64,000 bases of DNA from Kribbella kalugense (GTDB lineage: Bacteria; Actinomycetota; Actinomycetes; Propionibacteriales; Kribbellaceae): assembly GCF_004365875.1 (NCBI RefSeq), contig NZ_SODF01000001.1:1302001-1366000 (forward strand), given 5' to 3'. The notes below the pieces were generated by a model, which was given only the letters and a program-made list of their open reading frames with translations, had not been told where the DNA came from and ran no database searches. The position numbers and the translations under genes are program-made. Of this stretch, positions 1 to 8,652 are shown piece by piece. Within the stretch, counting starts at the first letter, position 1; every line of letters starts with the position of its first letter.

Positions 1-437
1 TCGGTGAGCGGTGGGGCTTGCCTGCGTTCTCTACGTCGAGGTCGGCTGTGGCGGCACTGACGGCGTACGGCATCAAGCGGGTCAGTCTCATCCACCCGCC
101 CTGGTTCGGGGCCTCGCTCAACGATCTCGGCGCCGAATACTTCCGCAGCCAGGGATTCGAGGTCGTCGAAGCTCAGCTGGCGGATCTGCCCAACGACCCG
201 GACCGGATCGAGCCGGCCGCGGTCGTCGACTGGATCTCTGACCATCTCAGCCGTCGCGCGGAGGCGGTGGTCATCGGAGGCAACGGCTTCCGGGCGGCTC
301 ACGCCGTACAAGCGTTGGAGAACAGAACCGGACGCCTCGTCCTGGAGGCGAACCAAGTCCTGCTGAGATCCGTACTCGACAGCACGATCGACGGTTTTGG
401 AAGGCTGCTCAACACAACGAGAGGTAGTCATGCGTAA
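1..437 (+). CDS. Maleate isomerase / Asp-Glu racemase-like protein, C-terminal part
   Basis: The reading frame is open from the left edge of the window, so the N-terminal half is missing; a TTG at 18 is unlikely to be the true start. The visible part looks like the second half of the arylmalonate decarboxylase / maleate cis-trans isomerase fold: an SAVAALTAYGIKRVSLI strand-helix, then AVVIGGNGFRAAHAV where the family normally has the second catalytic Cys (ISCTN-like), then an EANQ segment. The Cys position is occupied by Gly, so isomerase activity is doubtful. The last codons overlap the next gene by 8 bp, suggesting one transcript. Family assignment is moderate; substrate unknown. Confidence 0.6.
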   Translation, partial: GERWGLPAFSTSRSAVAALTAYGIKRVSLIHPPWFGASLNDLGAEYFRSQGFEVVEAQLADLPNDPDRIEPAAVVDWISDHLSRRAEAVVIGGNGFRAAHAVQALENRTGRLVLEANQVLLRSVLDSTIDGFGRLLNTTRGSHA

Positions 438-981
438 CGTCATCCTGTACATGTCCATGTCGCTGGACGGAATCGTCGCCAGCGATCGCGAGCATCCCGG
501 CGTCGCGTTTGACGATCCCGAGGTGAAGCAGTGGAAGCTCGAACAGATCAGTAAGGCCGGCGCCCACCTGATGGGTCGCGTCTCGTACCAGGAGATGGGG
601 CCGTTCTGGCAGCAGTCGGACGACGCGTACGCCGGGCCGATGAACGACATCCCCAAGGTCGTGTTCTCCAAGACGCTCAGCGACGCCGACGCGAGCTGGC
701 CGGTCAGCCGCGTCGCGCGTGGAGACCTCGCAACCGAGATCGCCGCGATCAAGGCTGAACCCGGCGCTGACGTCATCGTCTGGGGCGGAGCGGGATTCGC
801 CGGGGCGCTGGTCGCGGCCAACTTGATCGACGAGTACCGCCTGTTTGTCCAGCCGATGGTCCTGGGTCAAGGACGGGCGCTCTTCGACCAACTCCCCGAG
901 TCGCGACACCTGGACCTGGTCGAAGCCACGCCGTACCCGAGCGGCATCGTCGTACAGATCTACCGACCGCAGCGCACCTGA
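430..981 (+). CDS. Dihydrofolate reductase family protein (RibD C-terminal-like)
   Basis: This 183-residue protein begins MRNVILYMSMSLDGIVAS, the typical first strand of the DHFR/RibD C-terminal reductase fold, and contains LMGRVSYQEM and a Gly-rich VWGGAGFAGALV segment for NADPH binding. Members are small NADPH-dependent reductases often annotated as YwjB/YyaP-like. ATG at 430 is chosen because AGAGGT lies about 5 bases upstream; an earlier ATG at 397 has no ribosome-binding site. It overlaps the preceding isomerase-like gene by 8 bp and the convergent phosphotransferase gene by 22 bp. Substrate is not evident. Confidence 0.85.
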   Translation: MRNVILYMSMSLDGIVASDREHPGVAFDDPEVKQWKLEQISKAGAHLMGRVSYQEMGPFWQQSDDAYAGPMNDIPKVVFSKTLSDADASWPVSRVARGDLATEIAAIKAEPGADVIVWGGAGFAGALVAANLIDEYRLFVQPMVLGQGRALFDQLPESRHLDLVEATPYPSGIVVQIYRPQRT

Positions 982-1907
982 GTCAGCGCCTCGAGCTGTG
1001 GAAGTCGGCCGAACATGTCGGGTAGGCCGCGTAGGCCGTTGCGCACGGACTCGTGCGACAGCGCGAGTTCAGGGCCGGTGCTCGCCTCGACACCGTCCAG
1101 GCAACGCAGGATGTTCCACCGTGTGTGCCCCAGCCAGCCGCCGATCATGAACACGAACCAGCTCGGTCCCGACGGTGGCAGCGCTCCGCCCGCGGCGACG
1201 TACCCGTCGAGGACCGAGCGGAAGATGGCGGGCTTGATGTCGTCGAAACCAGGTCCCTTCGCGATGCTCAACGCGGTCGAGCCGAGCTCGCTGGACAGGT
1301 CGAGCAGCCCCGAGAGCTCCCAGTCGAGCACCACCGGGCGACCGCCTCGGGCGAGCAGGTTCCACGGTTGGATGTCTCTGTGGGTGAGTACGACGGGGCC
1401 CGGCCGCTCGCAGGTGTCGACGAACTGCGCGATCGCGAGGAACGTCTCGACCTGGGAGGCGAGTTCGTCGGCCCACGGCTGTCCGGTCGCCTTCGCCCGC
1501 TCGGCGAGCTCAGGCCAGTCGCGCGCCACCGGTTCCTCGATCTCGGCGTCGGTCCACTCGACGTCGAGGGCGTGGATGCGCGCGAGGATCTCACCGATCT
1601 CGAACGCGTACGCCGCCGAAACCGGTGCCTCAGGCAACTTGTTTCCCTCGACCCAGCGGTGGACGAGCGTTTGGTCGCCGGCCGAGATCGGCTCTGGCAT
1701 CGGAATGCCGGCAGCGAAGGCCGCCTGCTCGAACCTGAACACGTCCTCGAGGTGGTACGTCGTACGGCGGTCGACGAGGTTCAACTCCTTCACCGCGAAC
1801 GATCCCTGGTCGGTGTCCAGCCGGTACATCCGGTTCGCGTACCCGCCGTGGACACGGATCATCGGCCCACTCGGCGTACCGAGCTGCGAGAGATTCACCT
1901 CACGCAC
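960..1907 (-). CDS. Aminoglycoside phosphotransferase (APH) family kinase
   Basis: A 315-residue kinase-fold phosphotransferase. The N-lobe has GGYANRMYRL and AVKELN (ATP-binding Lys); the C-lobe has the Brenner motif THRDIQPWNLL (catalytic Asp, metal-binding Asn) followed by VLDWELSG in place of the usual DFD/DWE metal-binding motif. Such proteins phosphorylate aminoglycosides, homoserine, choline or other small molecules; nothing here fixes the substrate, so it should not be read as a resistance gene. The GTG start follows the NUDIX stop by one base (TAG-A-GTG), so the two are co-translated. Confidence 0.85.
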   Translation of the reverse strand: MREVNLSQLGTPSGPMIRVHGGYANRMYRLDTDQGSFAVKELNLVDRRTTYHLEDVFRFEQAAFAAGIPMPEPISAGDQTLVHRWVEGNKLPEAPVSAAYAFEIGEILARIHALDVEWTDAEIEEPVARDWPELAERAKATGQPWADELASQVETFLAIAQFVDTCERPGPVVLTHRDIQPWNLLARGGRPVVLDWELSGLLDLSSELGSTALSIAKGPGFDDIKPAIFRSVLDGYVAAGGALPPSGPSWFVFMIGGWLGHTRWNILRCLDGVEASTGPELALSHESVRNGLRGLPDMFGRLPQLEALTQVRCGR

Positions 1908-1908
1908 T

Positions 1909-2355
1909 CTAGGACTCGGACGTCACCGAAGCACCGGATTTGCCTGGGGGAGTGGATGCGACCTGGACGGCACTGAGGAGGTCCGACAGGCTCTCCGGGT
2001 GGGCCAGCTTCAGGTCTGCGAGATCGCTGGGCCGGAACCAGCGAAGATCGTCGTGCTCCTCCGGTGCGGCGTTGACAGGCTCCCCGTCCCAGCGCGTGAC
2101 GAGGAACGCGTGTACGTCGAGTGTGGGGTCATTGACCGTCATCGGGACGGGCACCGGGTCGTGCAGGTGGACCCCGAGTTCTTCGAGGCATTCCCGACGT
2201 ACGGCTTGGTCAGGCAACTCGCCCGCCTCGACGTGCCCGCCAGCGGAGAAGCTCCAGCTGTCGGGATACCACCGACGCGACGGGTGTCGATGCACCAGGA
2301 GCACCAGACCGTCACGGACAAGCACAGCAACCGAGATCGAAATCCGAGCAACCAT
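1909..2355 (-). CDS. NUDIX hydrolase
   Basis: This 148-residue protein carries a complete Nudix box: GHVEAGE (GX5E), then RECLEELGV (REUXEEXGU), at about residues 40-62. It would hydrolyse a nucleoside-diphosphate-linked compound in the cytoplasm using Mg2+. It is the first gene of a two-gene unit with the APH-family kinase immediately downstream; a small-molecule kinase beside a NUDIX protein suggests linked housecleaning or salvage, which is inference. Confidence 0.88.
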   Translation of the reverse strand: MVARISISVAVLVRDGLVLLVHRHPSRRWYPDSWSFSAGGHVEAGELPDQAVRRECLEELGVHLHDPVPVPMTVNDPTLDVHAFLVTRWDGEPVNAAPEEHDDLRWFRPSDLADLKLAHPESLSDLLSAVQVASTPPGKSGASVTSES

Positions 2356-2445
2356 GGCGACACCCTAGGCGGCGCCGCCGACATTGTTCACCTGGTGTGA
2401 GTGCGCAAGGCTCACGAACGTGGAGCGTACTAACGCCCGACCTGT

Positions 2446-3264
2446 CTACTGTCCGGCCAGCTTGGCCACGACCGGCGCGAGTGTGTCGGCGAAGGCGGCG
2501 CCGATGACGAAATAGGAGAAGCCGATCTCCTCGCGACGTCGTTGGATTTCCTCGGCGGCTGCCGCTGGGTCACTCGGAAGGATGACGAGCGAGTCGGCCG
2601 CGCGAAGAGCGGCGGTGTCGAGGTTGGGCCCCGCCATGAACGCAGCGACGCCGTCACCGACAGCGGCGACGTGCTGGCCGAGTTCGATGTCCCGGTCTGC
2701 AGGAAAGTCGCGTACCCGGTTCGTGGTTTCGACCCGATCATCGTCCGATGGGAGTACGAAGGTGACTCCGTCTGCGACTTCGAGCGCCAGCGCCTGCGAC
2801 TTCGGTCCGCTCACCGCCATCACAACCGGCGTGTGTAGATCGGAGCCGTCAAACGTACGCAGGGCGGCCACGGTGTCGCGCATCCTGGCACGACGTTCAG
2901 CGGGGGAGACGGCAGGCAACCCCAGCTCGACTTCGATGCCGGGCCGGCCGGCGCCGATGCCCATCTCGAAGCGGCCTTCCGTGAGTACCGAGAGCGAGTG
3001 GGCCTCCCATGCTGTATTCCATGGTTCGCGCAACGCGGCGGCGTAGACCCAGGAGCCGACCCGCAGGTCAGTGAGCGCGGCCGCGGTCGCCAGCGTCGGG
3101 CCGATTGCTGGTTGCCACGTAGGAACATCGGGCATCAGCAACGTTGAGTAACCGCTGTCAGCGATGCGGCGCACGCTGTCCCGCCACATCGCCAAGTCAG
3201 AACCGATCGGCGCAACGACCCCGAATCGGAATGGTCTGGTCGCTCGCCTGGCCTGGTCGTTCAT
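2446..3264 (-). CDS. LLM class flavin/F420-dependent oxidoreductase
   Basis: This 272-residue protein has the bacterial luciferase-like TIM-barrel signature: FRFGVVAPIG at the N-terminus, then SVLTEGRFEMGIGAGRPG, which in this superfamily lines the coenzyme pocket. The proportions resemble the F420-dependent subfamily common in actinobacteria (TIGR03621-type). The substrate cannot be read from sequence. It is monocistronic, with the downstream gene on the same strand 90 bp away. Confidence 0.85.
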   Translation of the reverse strand: MNDQARRATRPFRFGVVAPIGSDLAMWRDSVRRIADSGYSTLLMPDVPTWQPAIGPTLATAAALTDLRVGSWVYAAALREPWNTAWEAHSLSVLTEGRFEMGIGAGRPGIEVELGLPAVSPAERRARMRDTVAALRTFDGSDLHTPVVMAVSGPKSQALALEVADGVTFVLPSDDDRVETTNRVRDFPADRDIELGQHVAAVGDGVAAFMAGPNLDTAALRAADSLVILPSDPAAAAEEIQRRREEIGFSYFVIGAAFADTLAPVVAKLAGQ

Positions 3265-3437
3265 CGTGGATCTCCTCGAGTCTGGGACTTGTTCGGTCTG
3301 CTTGCCCTATCCACGAACCCGCCACCCAGAATCCGACAACCCAGCCCAAGAACCTCCGCTTCCGTTAACTGGTACCGCCAGAGGACCTCCTGAAGGCCTG
3401 GCGGGCACGGGACAGTTTTGCGGGCCCGGCTGATCGC

Positions 3438-3932
3438 TTAGCTGTTGGTCTTCAGGTGGTGTTGGGTGTGAAGTTTCGTGATCCAGGCAGCAAAGGCGCG
3501 GAGGTCTTCGACGTTCGTTTGGGGGATATGGAGTTTGGTCCCGCGGGTGGAGGTGATGGTCAGGTAGGGGGCGGCGAGGCCGCTGGCGGGTGTGACGAGG
3601 GTTGTGCCCTCGAACTCGGACCACGGGATCTGCCGCCACCAAGCGAAGCGGATGCCAGTGGCGTTCACGGTCACTCGCGGGTGACCGAGGAGGAACAGGA
3701 CAGCGAGCGCGATGCAGGCGGCGAGGAGTACGCCAAGAAGCGCCACCCGGATCGTGAACCAGGTGTCGCGCGTGTCGAGGTCCCGGACGACCGAGACGAT
3801 CGGGATGCCGGCCAGCGTCAGCACGACGATCAGCCCGCCGAAGGCCAGCGCGCGCCGGACCGCGAAGACTACTCGGCCGGAACGGTGCAACTCCGCGTCC
3901 CAGGCGCCGATGTCCTGATTCCCCATCACCAT
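3438..3932 (-). CDS. Small membrane protein with bacterial PH-like domain
   Basis: A 164-residue protein. After a short cytoplasmic N-terminus there are two hydrophobic helices (about residues 28-48 and 61-82) followed by a soluble beta-rich tail beginning HPRVTVNATGIRFAWWRQIPWSEF. This strand order (a thing-is-in-this-position Trp, then PWSEF) resembles the bacterial PH / YcxB-like domain anchored by two helices. Function unknown. Two starts are possible (Met1 and Met3). The upstream 258 bp contain a candidate promoter. Confidence 0.7.
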   Translation of the reverse strand: MVMGNQDIGAWDAELHRSGRVVFAVRRALAFGGLIVVLTLAGIPIVSVVRDLDTRDTWFTIRVALLGVLLAACIALAVLFLLGHPRVTVNATGIRFAWWRQIPWSEFEGTTLVTPASGLAAPYLTITSTRGTKLHIPQTNVEDLRAFAAWITKLHTQHHLKTNS

Positions 3933-4160
3933 GTGTCGATCCCTCCGCGGCGGGAGTGTACTTGCCCGTGTCCGGCTGCCCGACGAGGACGGCGGTGATC
4001 ACACCTGGATGGACCTCGGTTCGAGTCTCGCCGCTGCTCACACATGTCGGGCTTGTCAACTCCCGAAGCGTTCGTAAGTGGTTCCATTCGCGGCGTGCGC
4101 CTCTGGCGAGGCTGTTGAGACACCAGCGCGGACTCCAGAAGCGTTTCCCGACGCCCGTGC

Positions 4161-4189
4161 TTAAGCGCCGATAACGAACATTATGTCAA
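4161..4189 (-). promoter_or_regulatory. Candidate promoter with ATAA-N6-TTAT inverted repeat
   Basis: On the minus strand a TTGACA (plus-strand 4184-4189) is followed 17 bp later by GCTTAA (4161-4166), a good -35 with a weak -10, pointing toward the PH-like membrane gene 230 bp away. The spacer contains an inverted repeat ATAA-CGAACA-TTAT (4171-4184) in an AT-rich patch within GC-rich DNA. The remaining 3933-4160 shows no convincing gene. The repeat could be an operator or a relic of a tyrosine-recombinase core site; neither is proven. Confidence 0.3.
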
Positions 4190-4963
4190 CTAGTGGCTGG
4201 GATGGGGTCGGAGCTTGAAGATCAGGATGCCGAGGTACTTGTTCATCCACGCCTGTTTGTGCGGGTATCTGCGTCCGGCATCCTCGGACAGCTGAGGTTC
4301 GGTCGCGGTCTCGATCCACAGGCCGGCCGCACTGAACACGTTGATCAGGTCAGAGATTGTGTACGGGCGTTTGGTGAGCGTGATCTGGTCGTTCCAGCCG
4401 CTCAGGTAGGAAAACGGCTCGGCCGAGAAATACTCCTCGCCCAGCGACGTCCCGTTCTGTTCGGCCTGTTCGACGGCGTACCGGATCGGTTGCGTCTTGG
4501 TTAGCAGGATGAATCCGTCGTCGGCGAGCATCGCGCGTGCTGCCTGCAGGGTGCGGACCGGATCCTTCGCGTAGCCGAATGACTGCAGGAACAAAATCCG
4601 GTCGAACCTGCGACCGGCGAGCCGAGGCACAGAATCCAGCTCACAGAGATCGCCTTGGATGAACTCCAAGTCAGGCGGCGAGGCTTTGAGGAAGTTGCCA
4701 CTGACATCGACACCGACGGAGGCCGTCGCACCGCCTCGAACCAGCTCAGCGAGCTTGCCGCCATTGCCGCAACCGACATCAAGCACCGACCGCCCGCTGA
4801 CATCACCCAGAAGCTCCCGCTGCGCAGGCCACTCGACAAGCCGATCCAGCGAATCCTCCCTGGCCCGGGCCCGCTCGTAATCCGGAGCAAGCTCCAGCCA
4901 CGCCTGGCTCGACTCCCCCGGACTGTCCGTGTGAGAACCCGTCGCCTGTGAGTCGTCTGACAT
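4190..4963 (-). CDS. Class I SAM-dependent methyltransferase
   Basis: A 257-residue methyltransferase. SAM motif I is VLDVGCGNGGKL, motif II is SVGVDVSG, and FIQGDLCEL resembles the acidic-loop motif. There is no clear partner to name the substrate. ATG at 4963 is chosen because it lies two bases after the TGA of the GNAT gene (TGA-CG-ATG), indicating translational coupling; a longer frame exists upstream but lies entirely inside the GNAT gene. Confidence 0.83.
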   Translation of the reverse strand: MSDDSQATGSHTDSPGESSQAWLELAPDYERARAREDSLDRLVEWPAQRELLGDVSGRSVLDVGCGNGGKLAELVRGGATASVGVDVSGNFLKASPPDLEFIQGDLCELDSVPRLAGRRFDRILFLQSFGYAKDPVRTLQAARAMLADDGFILLTKTQPIRYAVEQAEQNGTSLGEEYFSAEPFSYLSGWNDQITLTKRPYTISDLINVFSAAGLWIETATEPQLSEDAGRRYPHKQAWMNKYLGILIFKLRPHPSH

Positions 4964-4965
4964 CG

Positions 4966-5490
4966 TCACGATGCAGACCATAAACGAAGGACGTAGCCGA
5001 GGTAGGGCGCGCCAGCGGGTCCGGGCCGCGAGGTTCCGTCTCGGGTCCAGCCGTGTCGTTCGTAGAACCGGATGGCACGAGAGTTGCGCTCCCACACTTC
5101 GACCTCACCGACGGCGTCAGCCTGACGTGCAATGGACACGAAGCGTGCCATCAGAGCGCTTCCGACACCGATGGACCACTGGCCGGGATCGACGAAGATA
5201 CCGGCAAGCCGGACACGCTTCTCGTCGGGTGCGCTGGTTGGAAACACCCGGCCCGCATCCACCGTGACCACACCGACGATGTCATCGCCCAACGCGGCCA
5301 CAAGGACGGCGATCCGAGCATCGTCCACCATCTTGCGCCATGCCTCCCGGTACTGCCCGTCAGGATGCGACGCCACCTCATGGCCGCCGGCGCGGTAGTA
5401 CACAGCCCGCGACCGGGCATGCAACTCCGCCAGCGCATCGCCGTCCCCGCGCACTGCGTCACGAATGCGGACTTGAGTCGGCTTACTCAT
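4966..5490 (-). CDS. GNAT family N-acetyltransferase
   Basis: This 174-residue acetyltransferase shows the GNAT order: VRIRDAVRGDGDALAEL at the N-terminus, strand beta4 with RLAGIFVDPGQWSIGVGSALM (motif A, acetyl-CoA pyrophosphate loop, here QWSIGVG), then EVWERNSRAIRFYERHGW (motif B). It is coupled to the downstream methyltransferase, so the pair may modify one small molecule; that is inference. A decayed hydrolase lies 3 bp upstream of its start. Confidence 0.87.
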   Translation of the reverse strand: MSKPTQVRIRDAVRGDGDALAELHARSRAVYYRAGGHEVASHPDGQYREAWRKMVDDARIAVLVAALGDDIVGVVTVDAGRVFPTSAPDEKRVRLAGIFVDPGQWSIGVGSALMARFVSIARQADAVGEVEVWERNSRAIRFYERHGWTRDGTSRPGPAGAPYLGYVLRLWSAS

Positions 5491-5493
5491 AAA

Positions 5494-5727
5494 TCACGAG
5501 ACTACGGCCCCGCCCCAGAGTCGCTCTGTCAGTTCGACTCCGTGGGCGACGATGAGTTGCTGGTACGCCGTCGTGCTGAGCGACTCCCCCGCCCGCTCGC
5601 CGTGAAATGGCCCGCCGTGACCGAGCAAGACCAGAGGACGAGCGGTTCCGTCGGTCGGCGGCTGCCAAAGGACGCCGGCAAAGCCACGGTCGACCTCGAA
5701 CGATGACTCTTCAACGTCGTCGTACAC
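5494..5727 (-). pseudogene. Remnant of alpha/beta hydrolase (dienelactone-hydrolase-like)
   Basis: A 77-codon frame that looks like the start of a dienelactone-hydrolase-type protein: FAGVLWQP, then RPLVLLGHGG. Intact relatives continue with about 30 residues ending in AIDGPYHGDR; here GHGG is followed directly by PFHGERAG, as if an in-frame internal segment were deleted. The frame then ends about 36 residues later, before the nucleophile, acid and His. This reads as a deleted and truncated copy. A chance short frame is less likely because two separate family motifs occur in order. Confidence 0.5.
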
Positions 5728-5740
5728 ATGTTCGAGACTC

Positions 5741-6397
5741 TCACGACAAAGGTAAGTACTTCCGGCACGCCTCGATGTTGTGCAGCTGGATGTCGTCCCT
5801 GCGTTGCCAGTTGTCTCTGGTCAGTCGCCACCGGTTCAACAACGCTGGTTCGCCAAGTCGTGTAGCCCAGTCCGATCCGTTCGGCTCGTAGCCGAGGGCT
5901 CGCGAGATCGCGTTCGAGCCGTGGTTGTCCACAAAGGCATCGCTGCCCGCTTCCTTCGCTCCCAGCCCGTCGAACGCGAGATGCAAAATCGCCGCTCGCA
6001 TCTCATGGCCGATCCCCCGGCCGCGCTGATCGCTGGCCAGCCAGGAGAAGCTGGTGACCGTGCCGAAGCTGGGGAAGTCGACTCCGATCAGATCCTGCAT
6101 CCCGACCGCGCGCCCGTCCACGACGACCACGAAGTACAGCCGCCACGCTTCGGGCTCGACCTTCCCTCGACCGCGCCAGATCGCCCGCAGCCACTTCGCC
6201 ACCCGCAAGTCAGGATCCGGCTCGTAGAGCGAGATCGGGTCGTCGTAGGGCAGCGGCTCGGCGTGCGTCTTGCCAGAGCGAACCGCGTCCGCGAGCTCGT
6301 CCAGCAGGTTGTCGGTGGCGCCGCGCAGCTCCAAAGCCGGCGTACTGACGCGCACATCAAGAAGCGGATAGCTCGACACAGAACGATTCAACTCCAC
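5741..6397 (-). CDS. GNAT family N-acetyltransferase (RimJ/RimL-like)
   Basis: About 218 residues from a GTG at 6397 (the frame is open further upstream, but that part runs into the divergent methyltransferase leader). It contains WLASDQRGRGIGHEMR, the GNAT acetyl-CoA loop (Q/RxxGxG), preceded by GVDFPSFGTVTSFSW and followed by AFVDNHGSNAISRALGYEPNG, typical of the large GNATs that act on protein or small-molecule amines. Start choice is uncertain because no clear ribosome-binding site is seen. Divergent from the next gene. Confidence 0.8.
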   Translation of the reverse strand: MELNRSVSSYPLLDVRVSTPALELRGATDNLLDELADAVRSGKTHAEPLPYDDPISLYEPDPDLRVAKWLRAIWRGRGKVEPEAWRLYFVVVVDGRAVGMQDLIGVDFPSFGTVTSFSWLASDQRGRGIGHEMRAAILHLAFDGLGAKEAGSDAFVDNHGSNAISRALGYEPNGSDWATRLGEPALLNRWRLTRDNWQRRDDIQLHNIEACRKYLPLS

Positions 6398-6467
6398 AAA
6401 CCCACAACCGCGCACGTGGATTTCACCATAGGCTGCAGCGATGCGACCCGAGCAGCAGCAAGGTGAA

Positions 6468-7157
6468 ATGATTCTGGCTGACGGCTGGGATGCCAATGCC
6501 GACGCGTGGATCGAGTGGACCAGACGAGGACTCGACAGCTACAACACCCACAAACTGGCCTTCCTGCCGTTGATCCCGCCGCCCGGTCGGCTCACAATCG
6601 ACGTCGGCGCGGGTGAGGGTCGTGTCAGCCGTGAGTTGCAAGCACGAGGACATCGCGTCCTGGCGATCGATCGATCGTTGACGATGAGTCGGTCCGCGGC
6701 GACGCACCCCGAGGTACCTGTGCCGGCCGTTGTCGCCAATGCCGTGAACCTACCGTTGCCGGATGCAACTGCTGATTGTGCAGTGGCATTCATGAGCCTG
6801 CACGACATCGACAACGTCGAAATGGCTATCGCGGAGATCGGCCGAGTTCTCGCCGTCGGCGGGAAACTGGTGATGGCGATCGTGCACCCACTCAATTCTG
6901 CGGGCGCTTTCGACCAAGCGCGGTACGTCATCCGGGATTCGTACACCGAAGCCAGGAACTACACCACCACACGCACCCGAGAAGGCCTTTCGATGACGTA
7001 CCACGGAATTCACCGACCGCTGCAGGTCTATACCGAGGCCCTCGCCGACGCAGGCCTGGTGATCGAGCGGCTCCGCGAACACGCCAGCGATGATCCCGAC
7101 GACAAGTGGTCTCGTATCCCCCTGTTCATGCACATCGTCGCGTCCCGGACGGCGTAA
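6468..7157 (+). CDS. Class I SAM-dependent methyltransferase (UbiE/BioC-like fold)
   Basis: A 229-residue methyltransferase with motif I TIDVGAGEGRVSREL, motif II VLAIDRS, LPLPDATADCAVAFMSLHDI (motif IV region) and a VGGKLVMAIVHP motif VI. The start is ATG at 6468, with AAGGTGA just upstream; ATG at 6441 gives nine extra residues. Substrate unknown. It is monocistronic, between a divergent GNAT and a co-oriented serine hydrolase 31 bp downstream. Confidence 0.83.
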   Translation: MILADGWDANADAWIEWTRRGLDSYNTHKLAFLPLIPPPGRLTIDVGAGEGRVSRELQARGHRVLAIDRSLTMSRSAATHPEVPVPAVVANAVNLPLPDATADCAVAFMSLHDIDNVEMAIAEIGRVLAVGGKLVMAIVHPLNSAGAFDQARYVIRDSYTEARNYTTTRTREGLSMTYHGIHRPLQVYTEALADAGLVIERLREHASDDPDDKWSRIPLFMHIVASRTA

Positions 7158-7188
7158 TTCGATTGCGCGGTCTTGTTACGTTGCCTGC

Positions 7189-8589
7189 ATGTCTCTACTG
7201 CCGCGGTCGACACCGGCCGCCCAGGGCATGTCGTCTCGTGCGATCGCCGCGCTGCTGGACCGGATCGCAGCGGAATCCGTCGAGCTCCACTCGATCATGG
7301 TCGTACGCCGGGGCCACGTCGTCGCCGAAGGCTGGTGGGCGCCCTACTCCCCCGAACGCCCACACCTGCTCTACTCGCTGACCAAGTCGTTCACCTCAAT
7401 CGCGGTAGGACTCGTGATCGCCGACGGCCTGCTCTCGCTGGACGCCTTGGTCGTAGACGTGTTGCCCGAACACGTCCCAGCCGACATCTCCGAGCAGGGT
7501 CGCCGCATCACCGTCCATCACCTCCTTTCCATGACCTCCGGCCACACCACGGACAGCCTCGAGGAAGCCTGGCAACTGGAGCCGAACGACCTGGTCAAGG
7601 GCTTCCTGCGCGTGCCGTTCCGCGAGCCCGAGGGAACCCACCACACCTACGACAACGCGACCACCTTCGTCCTCGCTCGGATGGTCGAACGCGTCACCGG
7701 CCGCGGCCTTCCGGAGCTGCTCGACGAACGCCTGTTCAAGCCGATGGGCATCGACCACGCCGAATGGGATCGGGTGGCGAGCGGAGCCGCCTTCGGTTTC
7801 CACGGGCTGCACCTCACGACCGAGGCTGTCGCCGCGTTCGGCGAGTTGCTGCTGCGCGGAGGCGTCTGGGGCGACCAGCAGTTCATCCCCCGCGCGTGGG
7901 TAGAGCTCGCGACCAGCCGGCACATCGAAACCCTGCCACTCGACGACTGGGCCAGGAGCCCCGACTTTCTCTCCGGGTACGGCTACCAGTTCTGGATGTC
8001 GCGTCACGGCTACCACGGGAACGGCGCCTTCGGCCAGCAGTGCGTGGTCGTTCCTTCCCACGAGCTCGTCATCGTCGTGACCGCCGCCATCGCTGAGGGG
8101 AACGCGTTCCCCGGCGTCTTCTGGGACTACCTCTTGTCTGATCTGGACGACGCGGAGTACGACGAGATCCTCGCCGATCGGCTCCGACGGCTCTCACTTC
8201 CGCTCGTGGAAGGTGCGGCCAACCCAACCCGCTCCGTCGAGGCGACGCTCGACTCCTCCCCCGAGAATTCGGCTCTGCCCGACGGAACACCAGTCATCGT
8301 TGATCCCGTCGACGGTGGATGGCAGCTGCAATTCGAGGCGTTCACCCTCAAGGTCGGGTACGGCGAATGGCGCGAAAGCTCACCCCGCGGCCGCCCCGTC
8401 GTCGCGACCGGCGCCTGGCAAGGCGACACCTTCCTCGCCGACCTCTACATCATCACCACCCCGCACCGGGTACAGGTGGTAGTCGACGCGGGGAGAGCCA
8501 CGGTGACCTGGAGCACCGTCCCCCTGACCGGCCCGAACCTGGCCTTACATCTGCAGTCGCCGCTGATGACCCGGCCGGACGTCGCGTAG
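7189..8589 (+). CDS. Serine hydrolase, beta-lactamase / class C PBP family
   Basis: A 466-residue protein with the three motifs of the penicillin-binding serine hydrolase fold: SLTKS (SxxK, nucleophile Ser and Lys), YDNAT (YxN) and HGNGAFGQQ (HxG replacing KTG). The C-terminal 120 residues form an extra beta-rich domain, as in DUF3471-type relatives. No signal peptide is visible, so a cytoplasmic esterase/peptidase role is more likely than antibiotic resistance. ATG at 7189 follows a weak ribosome-binding site. Confidence 0.85.
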   Translation: MSLLPRSTPAAQGMSSRAIAALLDRIAAESVELHSIMVVRRGHVVAEGWWAPYSPERPHLLYSLTKSFTSIAVGLVIADGLLSLDALVVDVLPEHVPADISEQGRRITVHHLLSMTSGHTTDSLEEAWQLEPNDLVKGFLRVPFREPEGTHHTYDNATTFVLARMVERVTGRGLPELLDERLFKPMGIDHAEWDRVASGAAFGFHGLHLTTEAVAAFGELLLRGGVWGDQQFIPRAWVELATSRHIETLPLDDWARSPDFLSGYGYQFWMSRHGYHGNGAFGQQCVVVPSHELVIVVTAAIAEGNAFPGVFWDYLLSDLDDAEYDEILADRLRRLSLPLVEGAANPTRSVEATLDSSPENSALPDGTPVIVDPVDGGWQLQFEAFTLKVGYGEWRESSPRGRPVVATGAWQGDTFLADLYIITTPHRVQVVVDAGRATVTWSTVPLTGPNLALHLQSPLMTRPDVA

Positions 8590-8652
8590 GTACGCCCTGC
8601 TGCGAGGATCTACGGCATGGCCACCGACCCAAAGCGACCACGGACGTAACGG

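Noticed and set aside
3307..4059. 250-codon minus frame over the PH-like protein
   Set aside because: Pro/Arg-rich, no domain, overlaps a better-supported two-helix membrane protein.
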